In this document: positions 36,572 to 46,342 of the stretch, piece by piece
Numbering within the stretch: position 1 is the stretch's first letter
Layout of the letters: every line of letters starts with the position of its first letter
Assembly (NCBI RefSeq): GCF_018918075.1
Contig: NZ_JAHLPW010000006.1
Coordinates: 145,389 to 209,388, forward strand
DNA: 64,000 nt
Direction: 5' to 3'
Source of the DNA: Virgibacillus sp. MSJ-26
Lineage (GTDB): Bacteria > Bacillota > Bacilli > Bacillales > Amphibacillaceae
Position numbers and translations under genes: made by a program
The notes under the pieces: model-generated
Told to the model about the DNA's origin: nothing
Databases searched by the model: none
What the model saw: only the letters and a program-made list of their open reading frames with translations

Positions 36572-37345
36572 TTATACTATCTTTTTAAGTGTTTTTCTCA
36601 ATTTAAAGATAGCAGTTTTATGAATTTGTGAAATTCTAGAAGTTGTAAGTTCCATGACGCGTCCTATTTCAGTTAATGTTAATTCTTCGTAATAAAATAA
36701 GCTTATAACCAATTGCTCGTTATCATTTAATGCTTTTAATGAATTGGCAAGCTCACTGCTTATTTCATTACTCTCTATATACTCATCCGGTGATACAGTT
36801 TTCCCATCTGGGATCGAATAACCTATCCCTTCCTGGTAATCCATCCCGTGTGTTCGTGGTTTTTCATCAATTGATAATACATTTGAAAAAATAGTATCCC
36901 GAACTGAGGATTCAACCTCTTCAACAGTCAAACCAACCTTACCCGCAATTTCTTCTGCCGTTGGGCTTCTTTGCAACTCCTGCTCTAAAATTTGAGAAAC
37001 CTCTGAGACTCTCTTCGCTTTATCTCTTGTTGCTCGTGAAAGCCAGTCTTCTTTTCTTAGTCCATCAATAATAGCACCGCGAATTCTAAAAGAGGCATAC
37101 GTATCGAACTTTAAATTACGCTTAATGTCAAACTTTTTTAACGCATCATATAATCCATGAAGACCGAAGCTTTTAAGATCTTCTCGATTTACTGTACTAG
37201 GAACATGGCTTGCTACACGGTCCACGTGAAAAACAACGAGATACATATAATGTTTAATAAGGTCGTTTGCTGCTTCTTCATCATTGTTCGACCACCTATC
37301 CCATAGCACATCTTCTAGAGGAGATTGTTTATGATTAGAAGTCAT
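36572..37345 (-). CDS. sigD: Flagellar/motility sigma factor SigmaD (FliA)
   Basis: A 257-residue sigma-70 family factor that directs late flagellar, chemotaxis and autolysin genes. Region 2 lies at about 20-90 (FDTYASFRIRGAIIDGLRKEDW), region 3 at about 95-160 and region 4 at about 195-255 (ELTLTEIGRVMELTTSRISQ). It is the near-terminal gene of the fla/che operon, as in B. subtilis, where distance from the promoter affects the motile fraction. The anti-sigma factor FlgM is not in this window. Confidence 0.96.
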   Translation of the reverse strand: MTSNHKQSPLEDVLWDRWSNNDEEAANDLIKHYMYLVVFHVDRVASHVPSTVNREDLKSFGLHGLYDALKKFDIKRNLKFDTYASFRIRGAIIDGLRKEDWLSRATRDKAKRVSEVSQILEQELQRSPTAEEIAGKVGLTVEEVESSVRDTIFSNVLSIDEKPRTHGMDYQEGIGYSIPDGKTVSPDEYIESNEISSELANSLKALNDNEQLVISLFYYEELTLTEIGRVMELTTSRISQIHKTAIFKLRKTLKKIV

Positions 37346-37482
37346 TCTTTACCGCTCCTCTCTCCTTAAATAAGATTCTTTTCATGAACGAATAAGTAAC
37401 TTAAAAAACAGTCTCTCCAACTAATTTTAAATAGTATTCGAAAGGTAATGTAAAGCATTCGCTGTTATAAAAAACAACTATT

Positions 37483-37980
37483 TTAAATATCCTTTTCCCC
37501 TTTATTAATGGTCCGGATATTTAAATAACCAGTGGCGGGATTGAATTCTATTGTTCTACCACTATTCCCTCCAAGATCAGACCCTACCACAGGAATTTTA
37601 TAAGTATTTAATGCTTTTTCTACAGCTTCAATATTCCTCGGTCCAATCCGCATTGTGCTTGAGTTTGCTGTGAATTGGAACATCTGTGCTCCACCCGCTA
37701 GTTTCGCTTTTAGTGAGTATTTTGACGCACCATTATTGAGAAGTAATTCAATTAAATATACAACAGCGGTATCAGCATATTTATAAATGTTTTTCTTGGG
37801 TTCCTTTGCTAAGGCAGAATCGGGCAACATAACATGGGCTAACCCAGCTATTTTATTTGGAAGGTCATAAATGACAACACCGACACATGATCCAAGACCT
37901 GATGTGCGAATCATGTTAGGTGCCTTAACAATATTCAAATCAGCGATACCAACTTTTATTACGTCACGGGTTTCAATCAT
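37483..37980 (-). CDS. cheD: Chemoreceptor glutamine deamidase CheD
   Basis: A 165-residue enzyme that deamidates glutamines on chemoreceptors and also binds CheC. The catalytic Cys lies in SGLGSCVGVVIYD, the His in AGLAHVMLPDS, and KLAGGAQMF is a further family motif. Its ATG overlaps the cheC stop by eight bases, matching the CheC-CheD complex known in B. subtilis. Confidence 0.95.
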   Translation of the reverse strand: MIETRDVIKVGIADLNIVKAPNMIRTSGLGSCVGVVIYDLPNKIAGLAHVMLPDSALAKEPKKNIYKYADTAVVYLIELLLNNGASKYSLKAKLAGGAQMFQFTANSSTMRIGPRNIEAVEKALNTYKIPVVGSDLGGNSGRTIEFNPATGYLNIRTINKGEKDI

Positions 37981-38608
37981 AATTATTGATTCCTAGTGAA
38001 TTAAATATTTTTGACAGAGATTCTGGTTCTAGCATAAAAAAGAATTGACCATTTATTCCACTCACCATATCATGATCATTTATCTTAGTATCGATGATAA
38101 TGGCATAATCTGTAACTTCAGATATTTCAACAAGGCCCACTGATAAAATCGCTCCTGCCATATCACAACCAAAATAAGGAATTGATGGCTGCATATCTAA
38201 ATTTAAGAAATCAGATAATGCTGTTAAATATGACCCTGTCAATATATTTCCGGCTTCTTGTAAAATGGAAATGGCTAATGGATTCACTTCCGTACCCTTA
38301 AAGTTAGTTACAGCTTGCTCAGGCATCATCTTGCTAACCAATTGCTCTGCTTCTTCCTTTGAAAGAATAAAATAAACCGTTCCAGGTGTATCTCCTTCTA
38401 TATGGAACATGATTGCAACTATAAGTTCTTCTGGACCCCCAATAATGTTCATCACTTCATCAAATGCAACGACTTTTACAGATGGGACTTGCATGTCCAC
38501 TTTCTTATTAATTAATTGCGACATTGAGGTTGCTGCATTACCTGCACCAATATTTCCAACTTCTTTTAAAACGTCTAATTCTAAATTTGTTAATCCGGTA
38601 TGACTCAT
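37973..38608 (-). CDS. cheC: CheY-P phosphatase CheC
   Basis: A 211-residue member of the CheC/FliY/CheX family. Two phosphatase motifs are seen, near residues 9-35 (ELDVLKEVGNIGAGNAATSM) and 105-125 (AISILQEAGNILTGSYLTAL), each with the E..N pair. It controls adaptation by removing CheY phosphate and sequestering CheD. It lies four bases after cheW and overlaps cheD. Confidence 0.95.
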   Translation of the reverse strand: MSHTGLTNLELDVLKEVGNIGAGNAATSMSQLINKKVDMQVPSVKVVAFDEVMNIIGGPEELIVAIMFHIEGDTPGTVYFILSKEEAEQLVSKMMPEQAVTNFKGTEVNPLAISILQEAGNILTGSYLTALSDFLNLDMQPSIPYFGCDMAGAILSVGLVEISEVTDYAIIIDTKINDHDMVSGINGQFFFMLEPESLSKIFNSLGINNYD

Positions 38609-38612
38609 TGTA

Positions 38613-39083
38613 TTAACCTTTCACACTTTTTAAATCGTCAACTTCATCGTTTGAAAGAACACAATTTAAATTAAGTAAGATTAATAGGCGGTTATCAAGT
38701 TTAGCGACACCATCAATATAATCCACATTTACTGCTCCGATAACATCAGGTGCCGGCTCAATCGCATCCTCCGGAATATCAATCACATCATTTGCTGCAT
38801 CTACAATCAAACCAACTTCCATATCATCAAGATGAACAAGAATTATCCTTGTGGACTCATCATAAGGAATTTCTTCAATATCAAATCTTTTTCTTAAATC
38901 TATGACAGGTGTCACCACTCCTCTAAGATTGATAACCCCTTTAACAAATTCAGCCGTTTGAGGCACTCTTGTAATCGGGAGCATTCGTTCAATTCCACCA
39001 ACTTGTTGTACGGAAACGGCAAATTCTTCATCTTTCAGTTGAAATACAATAACTTTTTTATCTAAAGCTGAACTACTTTTCAT
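38613..39083 (-). CDS. cheW: Chemotaxis coupling protein CheW
   Basis: A 156-residue adaptor that links CheA to the receptors. It is a single CheW-like domain with FAVSVQQVGGIERMLPITRV, GVINLRGVVTPVIDLRKRF and VGLIVDAANDVIDI. The ATG follows a good AAGGAGG. An inverted repeat separates it from cheA. Confidence 0.96.
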   Translation of the reverse strand: MKSSSALDKKVIVFQLKDEEFAVSVQQVGGIERMLPITRVPQTAEFVKGVINLRGVVTPVIDLRKRFDIEEIPYDESTRIILVHLDDMEVGLIVDAANDVIDIPEDAIEPAPDVIGAVNVDYIDGVAKLDNRLLILLNLNCVLSNDEVDDLKSVKG

Positions 39084-39137
39084 GTTAAAGCCTCCTTATA
39101 AATATAATTTACTATTTTATCGTAGGTTAACTAACAC

Positions 39138-39167
39138 TCAGTGGTGGAAGTATGAAAACCCCACTGA
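39138..39167. repeat. Inverted repeat between cheA and cheW
   Basis: TCAGTGG (39138-39144) and CCACTGA (39161-39167) are perfect arms. No T-tract follows on the minus strand, so it is more likely an mRNA processing or stability hairpin than a terminator. Confidence 0.4.
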
Positions 39168-39175
39168 TTGAAGTT

Positions 39176-41197
39176 TCACTTTATTAAGACATCACTATCA
39201 ACGATTAATGCTACTTGACCATCGCCAAGTATGGTAGCCCCTGAGATGGCAAAGACATTTGTTAAATAGTCACCAAGAGATTTTAAGACGATTTCTTGCT
39301 GACCTATAAATGAATCTACAACCAAACCGGCTAGTCTTTCACCTTTTTTAACAACGACAATTGACAGATACTCCACTTCAGCCTTGTCATTGTCTAAGGG
39401 AATCGAAAATAAATCTTTCAAGAAAACCAGAGGAACTATCTTACCTCTAAAATCAATGACCTGTTTATTTCGAGCAGAGAATACATCACTCTTTTTCATA
39501 ATCGCTGTTTCAATGATTGAAGATAAGGGAATAGCGTACTTTTCTTTTTCTACGTCCACTAGCATCGCTGAAATAATCGATAATGTAAGTGGTAATTGAA
39601 CAGTAAATATCGTTCCCTTTCCAAATTCTGATTCAATTGCTATACTTCCGCCTAATGACTCAATCGTGTTTTTCACAACATCTAAACCAACTCCCCTACC
39701 AGAGATATCTGACACTGTTTCAGCGGTGGAAAAACCGCTAGCTAAGATGAGTTCATTGACTTCTTGATCAGATAAACTTCTGACCTCCTGTTCAGTGATG
39801 AGTTCATTTTGTAGCGCTTTGTTGAGTACAGCCTCTTTATTTATGCCACCTCCATCATCCGCGATTTCTATGATGACATGATTTCCGCTATGATAAGCTT
39901 CCAGTCTAATAGTACCTTCTTCCGGTTTACCGCGCGTCTGGCGGATGTCTGGAGTTTCTACTCCGTGATCTACCGCATTTCTTAATAAATGGATGAGCGG
40001 ATCGCCAATTTCATCTATAACTGTCCGATCTAACTCAGTATCTGCTCCGACAATATTTATGTTAATCTTTTTATGTAACTCCCTTGATAAACTACGAATC
40101 ATATTCGGAAAACGACTAAACACTTGATCAATCGGCACCATACGCATGGTTAATATGACATTTTGCAAGTCACCTGAAATCCTAGACATGCGCTCTACAG
40201 TTTCTCGTAAATCTTGATGTTCAAATTCTTGCGATATTTGCTCCAAACGTCCTCGATCGATGACAAGCTCTTCAAACAAATTCATTAAAGTATTGAGTCG
40301 ATCAATTCTTACTCTAATAGTCTTAGAAGCTGCACGATTTGTTCGTTTCACAATTTCTTTCTCTTTATTATTATCATTACGGGGCAAGAGCGAGTTGTTG
40401 CTACCTTCTTCTTTCTCATAGTTTTGGATCGAGAATGGTTGGATAGTAACTTTGTCAATCTCAGATACTGTTAAAATCATTTCTCTCATTTCGTTTTCAT
40501 CCAGTTTTGATACAAAAATAACAGTAAATATTGAATCAAAATTTTCCTCCTCTAATTCATGTACAGGAGGTTCTGCTTTTATCACTTCACCCATTCTTTC
40601 AAGTACATTAAAAACCATTAAGGTTCGGGCACCTTTAAGTAAACAATCTTTATTCAAGTGAACAGTAATTTCATAATTGATAAATTCACGATTTTCGGAT
40701 TCTTTTAAAATAGATAGTTCAAATTCATCTAGCTCTTTGATTGAACGTAAAGTGTTTTCTGATTTGGCTATAGTAGGAGCATTTTTCGTCAGATCGACAT
40801 TTGATTCCGCTCTATTCTTACCTTCTTCAATTTCATCTAACGATTCTACAATCTTACTTATTTCCTTAGAACCATTCCCTCCACCCGAGATATCCTCTAC
40901 CATCCTGTTTAAATCATCTACTGATTCAAATAACACATCCATCGTTTCAGTACTAACTTGGATTTTTTCATCACGTATCCCATCGAAAATATTTTCAAGT
41001 TTATGTGTTAAATTAGCTAAGCTTTCGTACCCCATCGTCGCAGCCATACCTTTTAACGTGTGAGCTGCTCGAAAGATTTCTTCTATAATAGACATATCAG
41101 TGGGATGATTCTCTAACTCTAGTAATTGTTGATATAAAACATCCAAATGTTCCCTACTTTCATCGATGAAAACGTCTAAATAGTCTGCGGTATCCAT
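39176..41197 (-). CDS. cheA: Chemotaxis histidine kinase CheA
   Basis: A 673-residue class II histidine kinase. Domains: HPt P1 with the phospho-accepting His46 (FRAAHTLKG), P2 (about 180-270), dimerisation P3 (about 295-360), ATP-binding P4 (about 365-535; HLLRNAVDHGVETP, DDGGGINKEAV, SGRGVGLDVVKN) and CheW-like P5 (about 535-673). The ATG at 41197 is one base after the cheB stop codon, with GGGAGAG as SD; the frame to 41233 starts inside cheB. It receives signals via CheW and phosphorylates CheY and CheB. Confidence 0.97.
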   Translation of the reverse strand: MDTADYLDVFIDESREHLDVLYQQLLELENHPTDMSIIEEIFRAAHTLKGMAATMGYESLANLTHKLENIFDGIRDEKIQVSTETMDVLFESVDDLNRMVEDISGGGNGSKEISKIVESLDEIEEGKNRAESNVDLTKNAPTIAKSENTLRSIKELDEFELSILKESENREFINYEITVHLNKDCLLKGARTLMVFNVLERMGEVIKAEPPVHELEEENFDSIFTVIFVSKLDENEMREMILTVSEIDKVTIQPFSIQNYEKEEGSNNSLLPRNDNNKEKEIVKRTNRAASKTIRVRIDRLNTLMNLFEELVIDRGRLEQISQEFEHQDLRETVERMSRISGDLQNVILTMRMVPIDQVFSRFPNMIRSLSRELHKKININIVGADTELDRTVIDEIGDPLIHLLRNAVDHGVETPDIRQTRGKPEEGTIRLEAYHSGNHVIIEIADDGGGINKEAVLNKALQNELITEQEVRSLSDQEVNELILASGFSTAETVSDISGRGVGLDVVKNTIESLGGSIAIESEFGKGTIFTVQLPLTLSIISAMLVDVEKEKYAIPLSSIIETAIMKKSDVFSARNKQVIDFRGKIVPLVFLKDLFSIPLDNDKAEVEYLSIVVVKKGERLAGLVVDSFIGQQEIVLKSLGDYLTNVFAISGATILGDGQVALIVDSDVLIK

Positions 41198-41198
41198 T

Positions 41199-42257
41199 TT
41201 ACATCTCTCCCGGTTTACTAATAATATTTTCAATAAAAGAGCCTATTTCGTGCAAGTGTACAATTGAAGTGACATAACCGGTATTAAGGGCTGCTTTTGG
41301 CATTCCATTAATAACTGCCGATTCAGCCGATTCAGCAACAATAATCGCTTTAGGGTCTTTCTTCATTATATATTCTATCCCTTGAGAACCATCACTTCCC
41401 ATGCCAGTTAACACGATTGCAATTTTATTTACCTTTTCTATATGTGCAATAGACTCAAACAAAACATTGACTGAAGGACGATGTCCATTGACATGAGGGT
41501 CCTGTGTTAAATCAATGGTATTAGACGTTCCCATAGAGCGAACCTTTAAATGTTGATTTCCTGGTGCGATATATGCCGTCCCGCTCTGAATAACTTCACC
41601 ATGAACGGCTTCTTTAACCCGGATACTTGCTAGGGCATTTAATCGATTAGCTAATGACTTAGTGAATTTTTCAGGCATATGCTGGACTATCAAAATAGGG
41701 GGAACATTTACTTTTGGAATCTTAGTCAAAACACTTTGTAAAGCCTTTGGTCCACCTGTAGATGAGCCAATCGCTATGATTGTCCTTTGATGATTCAACA
41801 TGTGTTTGGAAACTGGCGTAGACTTATCCAATTCTTTTGATTTCATATGTTTATGTTTTATCTCTGTGGCAGCAAGTACTTTGGTAATGAGTTCATTCTT
41901 AATCTTTTTAATATCTAAAGAAATAGAACCTGATGGCTTTGTAATAAAATCTACTGCTCCATTGGTTATCGCTTCCACAGTTTTATTAGCTCCAAGTCCT
42001 GTCACACTTGCAAGCATAATAACCGGTAAAGGATGGGTTTCCATTATTTTTTTTAAAGTTGTTATGCCATCCATCACTGGCATTTCAACATCTAAAGTAA
42101 CAACATCTGGATTATATTGTTTTATTTTTTTTAAGCCCATTTCTCCGTTACGGGCCGTGTCAATAACATGTAATCGATCATCGCTTGATAAAATATCTGT
42201 AATCATTTTTCTCATAAAGGCCGAATCATCAATGACTAGGACACGCACTTTATGCAT
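41199..42257 (-). CDS. cheB: Protein-glutamate methylesterase/response regulator CheB
   Basis: A 352-residue enzyme. The receiver domain (about 1-125) has the phospho-site Asp56 (VTLDVEMPVMDG) and the C-terminal methylesterase domain (about 155-350) has GSSTGG (164-169), VQHMPEKFTKSLANRL and LTGMGSDGSQG for the Ser-His-Asp triad. It removes methyl groups from chemoreceptors after CheA phosphorylation. It lies between flhG and cheA as in B. subtilis. Confidence 0.97.
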   Translation of the reverse strand: MHKVRVLVIDDSAFMRKMITDILSSDDRLHVIDTARNGEMGLKKIKQYNPDVVTLDVEMPVMDGITTLKKIMETHPLPVIMLASVTGLGANKTVEAITNGAVDFITKPSGSISLDIKKIKNELITKVLAATEIKHKHMKSKELDKSTPVSKHMLNHQRTIIAIGSSTGGPKALQSVLTKIPKVNVPPILIVQHMPEKFTKSLANRLNALASIRVKEAVHGEVIQSGTAYIAPGNQHLKVRSMGTSNTIDLTQDPHVNGHRPSVNVLFESIAHIEKVNKIAIVLTGMGSDGSQGIEYIMKKDPKAIIVAESAESAVINGMPKAALNTGYVTSIVHLHEIGSFIENIISKPGEM

Positions 42258-42262
42258 ACCAT

Positions 42263-43129
42263 TTACCTCTCTTTAATTAGTGCTTTTAATTTTTGAATAA
42301 AAGACAACGATATTTCTTGATTCGTGTCGGGGCTATGAATTGCCAAAAAATTTTTCACCATGTTTCTCATTGCTATTGTTATAGGAGCTCGTTTATTTAA
42401 TAGAACAAAAGGAACTTGCTTCATCACCGCCATAGAAACAAATTTATCATCGGGTAAAATAGCAATTGTCTTAATATCCTTTTTCAAAAAGTTCCAAATA
42501 ACTTGTTTGAATTTACGGCTAGCCTTTCGCCCTGAAACTTCCGTACGGCTACGGTTCATCACGACATATATCGGCATATCTGGTTGATTAGTTACAACAT
42601 GCTTAATTATTCCATACCCATCTGTAATTGATGTTGGCTCAGGGGTAATCACAACAATACACTCATCTGCTGCTAGTATAAAGTGCATACTATCTTCGGT
42701 AACCCCTGCTCCGATATCAAAGATTATATAGTCATATTCGCCGACTAGTTTGTTATATTGCATGAAAAATGTTTCTCGTTTCTGCTTATCCAAATTAAAG
42801 ATAGTCTTCAAACCACTACCGCCAGAGATAAAGTCAACACCTTTTGGACTAGTATTGGTAACTTCGCTTACTGGAACACCTTTTTCAAACAAATCAGCAA
42901 TAGTCTTTTCAGACGAGATACCTAATAAAACATCAATATTTCCCATCCCGATATCTAAATCGATTAGTAAGACCTTTTTTCTTTGCTGTTGTAATTCAAT
43001 CGCAAAGTTTAATGCTACATTAGATTTTCCTACTCCGCCTTTACCACTGATAAAACATAAAGTCTTGGCCGATTTTTGCCTTTGCTTAATGGTTAACTTT
43101 TGACGTAAATTCTCAGCTTGATCAGTCAT
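42263..43129 (-). CDS. flhG: Flagellar number regulator FlhG (YlxH), MinD-like ATPase
   Basis: A 288-residue deviant-Walker ATPase. GKGGVGKS lies at 29-36 and further switch regions in LIDLDIGMGNID and YIIFDIGAG. The N-terminal region (1-24) is basic and Gln-rich, where the FlhF-activating DQAxxLR motif reads DQAENLRQ. A C-terminal amphipathic helix for membrane binding is likely at about 270-288. It overlaps flhF by eight bases and with it sets flagellar position and number. Confidence 0.95.
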   Translation of the reverse strand: MTDQAENLRQKLTIKQRQKSAKTLCFISGKGGVGKSNVALNFAIELQQQRKKVLLIDLDIGMGNIDVLLGISSEKTIADLFEKGVPVSEVTNTSPKGVDFISGGSGLKTIFNLDKQKRETFFMQYNKLVGEYDYIIFDIGAGVTEDSMHFILAADECIVVITPEPTSITDGYGIIKHVVTNQPDMPIYVVMNRSRTEVSGRKASRKFKQVIWNFLKKDIKTIAILPDDKFVSMAVMKQVPFVLLNKRAPITIAMRNMVKNFLAIHSPDTNQEISLSFIQKLKALIKER

Positions 43130-44255
43130 TGAAATAGTCTCCAGTAATTAATTCCGCAATTTCTTCAGGTCTAGGTTCAGATAAATCATCAGGGACATCT
43201 TGACCGTTTGTTACATATGCGATTCCTTTATTCATTTCTGAAACTATCGATAATAAACTACCATATTGTGTTGTTTCATCCAATTTTGTAAAAATCAAGG
43301 CTTTAATAGGAAGAGATTGAAATTGTTTTTGTATATCTAGTAAATCCTTTTGCTTGGCTGTTAATGATAAAACAAGATATGTTTCGGTCTCTTCTTTTAT
43401 GAGTGTCTCATCTTGAAGTTTTTTGATGTATTGGTCTTCGCGAAAGTTTCTTCCTGCTGTATCAACTAATATAAGATCATAGGAAGAATATTTATCGATT
43501 GCTTTTTGTACATCAATAGGTGTATAGGCAACTTCCACTGGAACATCCAATATTTTAGCGTAGGTTTTTAACTGCTCAATTGCTGCAATACGATATGTGT
43601 CAGTTGTGATAAAGGCAACTTGTTTGTAATCCTCCAACACGCTCTTTGCGGCTACTTTTGCTATGGTTGTCGTTTTTCCAACTCCTGTAGGTCCGACAAA
43701 CTGAATGATTTTCTTATCATAGGTGACTCCTTGAAAAGGATAATGCTCTAATCTCATAGATATTTCGTCATTTACTTGCAGTTTGATATTTTCAGTAGTT
43801 GGGTCAATATTATTTTCCTCATGATAGGAGATGACGTTGGTCATGACATCTCTTGCTAAAGGTCCCATTACTTCTTGATAAATTAAATGTTCATACATGA
43901 ATTGATAAGCAGCTGGAAAAGAAGTTGTTTCTTTATCTTGTGATTGCTTTTCAATTAATTTTTTCAAATAATTAATCTCATTTAGTACTGTGTGATTGGA
44001 ATCTATTTCATTTGAAGAAGCTAATGTCGATAGTTTGCTTGGTTGTGATGTCTTATTAATGTTCAATTCTTTTTTCTCGGTTGCATCTTCATCTAAGCCA
44101 GCATAAACTTCAATCTTCTTCTTTTTAAAGAATCCCAGTATTCCTCCTTGTTGAATTTCCTTGGAATTTAAAATAACAGCTTCAGAGCCAAGTTCTTTTC
44201 TTATTAAATTCATAGCTTCAGGCATTGTTCCTGCGACATACTTTTTCACCTTCAT
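43122..44255 (-). CDS. flhF: Flagellar SRP-like GTPase FlhF
   Basis: A 377-residue SRP-family GTPase. A B domain with a basic, variable part (about 1-100) precedes an NG domain. G1 is GPTGVGKTT (near residue 188), with TTDTYRIAAIEQLKTYA, LVDTAGR and TKLDET following. It recruits the basal body to the flagellar site. The start overlaps the flhA stop (44252-44255), so it is translationally coupled. Confidence 0.95.
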   Translation of the reverse strand: MKVKKYVAGTMPEAMNLIRKELGSEAVILNSKEIQQGGILGFFKKKKIEVYAGLDEDATEKKELNINKTSQPSKLSTLASSNEIDSNHTVLNEINYLKKLIEKQSQDKETTSFPAAYQFMYEHLIYQEVMGPLARDVMTNVISYHEENNIDPTTENIKLQVNDEISMRLEHYPFQGVTYDKKIIQFVGPTGVGKTTTIAKVAAKSVLEDYKQVAFITTDTYRIAAIEQLKTYAKILDVPVEVAYTPIDVQKAIDKYSSYDLILVDTAGRNFREDQYIKKLQDETLIKEETETYLVLSLTAKQKDLLDIQKQFQSLPIKALIFTKLDETTQYGSLLSIVSEMNKGIAYVTNGQDVPDDLSEPRPEEIAELITGDYFND

Positions 44256-46294
44256 GCTACATTCACCACCCCAACACTTTGAACTTGAACACTTGGTTCA
44301 AGTTCGTTATATGATAAGACAACAACCTGTGGCAAAAATCGATCCAATAATTGTTTCAAATACATGCGTATCGCTGGTGAACATAATAAGACAATCACTT
44401 CTTCCTGAAGACTCACTTTCTCTACTTCCTGATGGATTATTTTCACTATCTCTTGCTGTACGTTAGGATCTAAAGAAAGATAGTTACCATGTTCTGTTTG
44501 TTGGATGCCTTCCGCGATTAATTTCTCGACTTTTCCGGTAACCGTAATGACATTCAAAGACATATCTTGTTTAACATATTGTTCTGTGATTTGTGAGGAT
44601 AGGGCCTGTCTTACATATTCCCCCAAAAGCTCTGTATCATTTGTCAGTTTAGAAAAATCAGCTAAAGTTTCAAATATAACTGGCAAATTCCGTATCGAAA
44701 CATTCTCTCTTAATAATTTACTTAACACTTTCTGAATTTCTCCGACAGCCAGTGGTTCTGGTGTAACTTCTTCGACTAAAATCGGGTAATTCTCTTGTAG
44801 ATGGTCAATAAGTTGTTTCGTCTCTTGTCGTCCTAAAAGTTCGTGTGCATGTTGTTTAATGACTTCAGTAATATGAGTAGATATAACGGATGGTGGATCA
44901 ACTACGGTATAGCCTGACAGTTCTGCACTATCTTTGTTTTCTTCACTAATCCATTTTGCCGGTAATCCGAAAGCAGGCTCTCTTGTTTCGATACCTTCTA
45001 TGTCATCATCTAAATCTGGTGTCATGGCCAAATAATGATCTAATAATAGCTCATCCTTAGCCACTTCGATTCCTTTAATTTTCAATCGGTATTCATTAGG
45101 GTTTAATTGAATATTATCCCTAATCCTGACAACAGGAATGACTACTCCAAGTTCAACAGCTAGTTGCCTTCGTATCATTACGACTCGATCAAGTAGATCG
45201 CCACCTTGTTTTGCATCGACAAGTGGAATTAAAGCATAGCCAAATTCAAACTCAATTGGATCAAGATTCAATAGATTCACGACATTCTCTGGAGATTTCA
45301 TCGCTGATGCCTCAGCTTCTTCTTCGACAACTTCAGGATCAGACGTAACCGCTTCTTCGGTCTGTTGTCTCATCAATAAATAAGCACTCAGCGCTAATAA
45401 TAAAGCGATAGACGTTGTTAAGAAAAAGTTAATCGGTGTTAACCCTAATAAAAATATAGTGCCTGCTGCTATGAATAATAATTTTGGATATTGCAGCAAT
45501 TGGTCTGTGACATCACTCCCTAAGTTTCCGCCTTCAGATGTTGATATGCGAGTAACAACTATTCCGGTTGCAGTAGATATAAGCAACGCTGGAATTTGAC
45601 TCACTAAACCATCGCCAACGGTAAGCCTCATAAATGTATTGATCGCTTCTGTAAAGGTCAAATCCATTTGAACCATACCGATAATCAAGCCGAAGATTAT
45701 ATTGATCAAAACAATAATGATCCCTGCAATCGCATCTCCTTTAACAAACTTACTGGCACCGTCCATAGAACCATGGAAATCGGCTTCCTTTTCCACTTTT
45801 TCTCTTCTTTCTTTAGCTTGTTGTTCACTTATAAGTCCAGCATTTAAATCGGCATCAATACTCATTTGTTTACCAGGCATTGCGTCAAGAGTAAAACGAG
45901 CTGCCACTTCTGAAACCCTTTCTGCCCCTTTAGTAATAACTAAAAATTGAATAATAACTAAAATAATAAATACTACAAAACCTACAAGCGGATTATCTCC
46001 AATAACGAAACTTCCAAAAGTATCAACCACTCCACCGGCATCTGCCTTGGAGAGTATGGATCTTGTGGTAGAAACGTTTAATCCTAACCTAAATAACGTC
46101 AAGAGTAACAGGAGAGAAGGAAAAATCGAAAATTGCAAGGATTCTTGCGTATTCATGGAAACTAAGATAACGATGAGAGCAATCGATATATTACATAAAA
46201 TAAGTATGCTTAAAAGCCATCCAGGTAATGGAATGACCAGCATAATAATGATTAAAATAACAGCTAATAAAACGGATAAATCGCGGGCTTTCAT
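44252..46294 (-). CDS. flhA: Flagellar export gate protein FlhA
   Basis: A 680-residue inner-membrane protein of the type III export gate. About eight membrane helices fill residues 5-325, with the conserved cytoplasmic FHIPEP-type loop represented by RFTLDAMPGKQMSIDADLNAG. The large cytoplasmic domain (about 340-680) binds chaperone-substrate complexes and forms the nonameric ring. The ATG follows GGGGAG at eight bases. It sits between flhB and flhF. Confidence 0.97.
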   Translation of the reverse strand: MKARDLSVLLAVILIIIMLVIPLPGWLLSILILCNISIALIVILVSMNTQESLQFSIFPSLLLLLTLFRLGLNVSTTRSILSKADAGGVVDTFGSFVIGDNPLVGFVVFIILVIIQFLVITKGAERVSEVAARFTLDAMPGKQMSIDADLNAGLISEQQAKERREKVEKEADFHGSMDGASKFVKGDAIAGIIIVLINIIFGLIIGMVQMDLTFTEAINTFMRLTVGDGLVSQIPALLISTATGIVVTRISTSEGGNLGSDVTDQLLQYPKLLFIAAGTIFLLGLTPINFFLTTSIALLLALSAYLLMRQQTEEAVTSDPEVVEEEAEASAMKSPENVVNLLNLDPIEFEFGYALIPLVDAKQGGDLLDRVVMIRRQLAVELGVVIPVVRIRDNIQLNPNEYRLKIKGIEVAKDELLLDHYLAMTPDLDDDIEGIETREPAFGLPAKWISEENKDSAELSGYTVVDPPSVISTHITEVIKQHAHELLGRQETKQLIDHLQENYPILVEEVTPEPLAVGEIQKVLSKLLRENVSIRNLPVIFETLADFSKLTNDTELLGEYVRQALSSQITEQYVKQDMSLNVITVTGKVEKLIAEGIQQTEHGNYLSLDPNVQQEIVKIIHQEVEKVSLQEEVIVLLCSPAIRMYLKQLLDRFLPQVVVLSYNELEPSVQVQSVGVVNVA

Positions 46295-46342
46295 AAAGAG
46301 TTCTCCCCTTATTACTTAAAAGTTATTATATGTATGACTGAT

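Noticed and set aside
41800..42276. 158-codon plus-strand open frame antisense to cheB
   Set aside because: It mirrors the CheB receiver domain, with no SD and no recognisable family.
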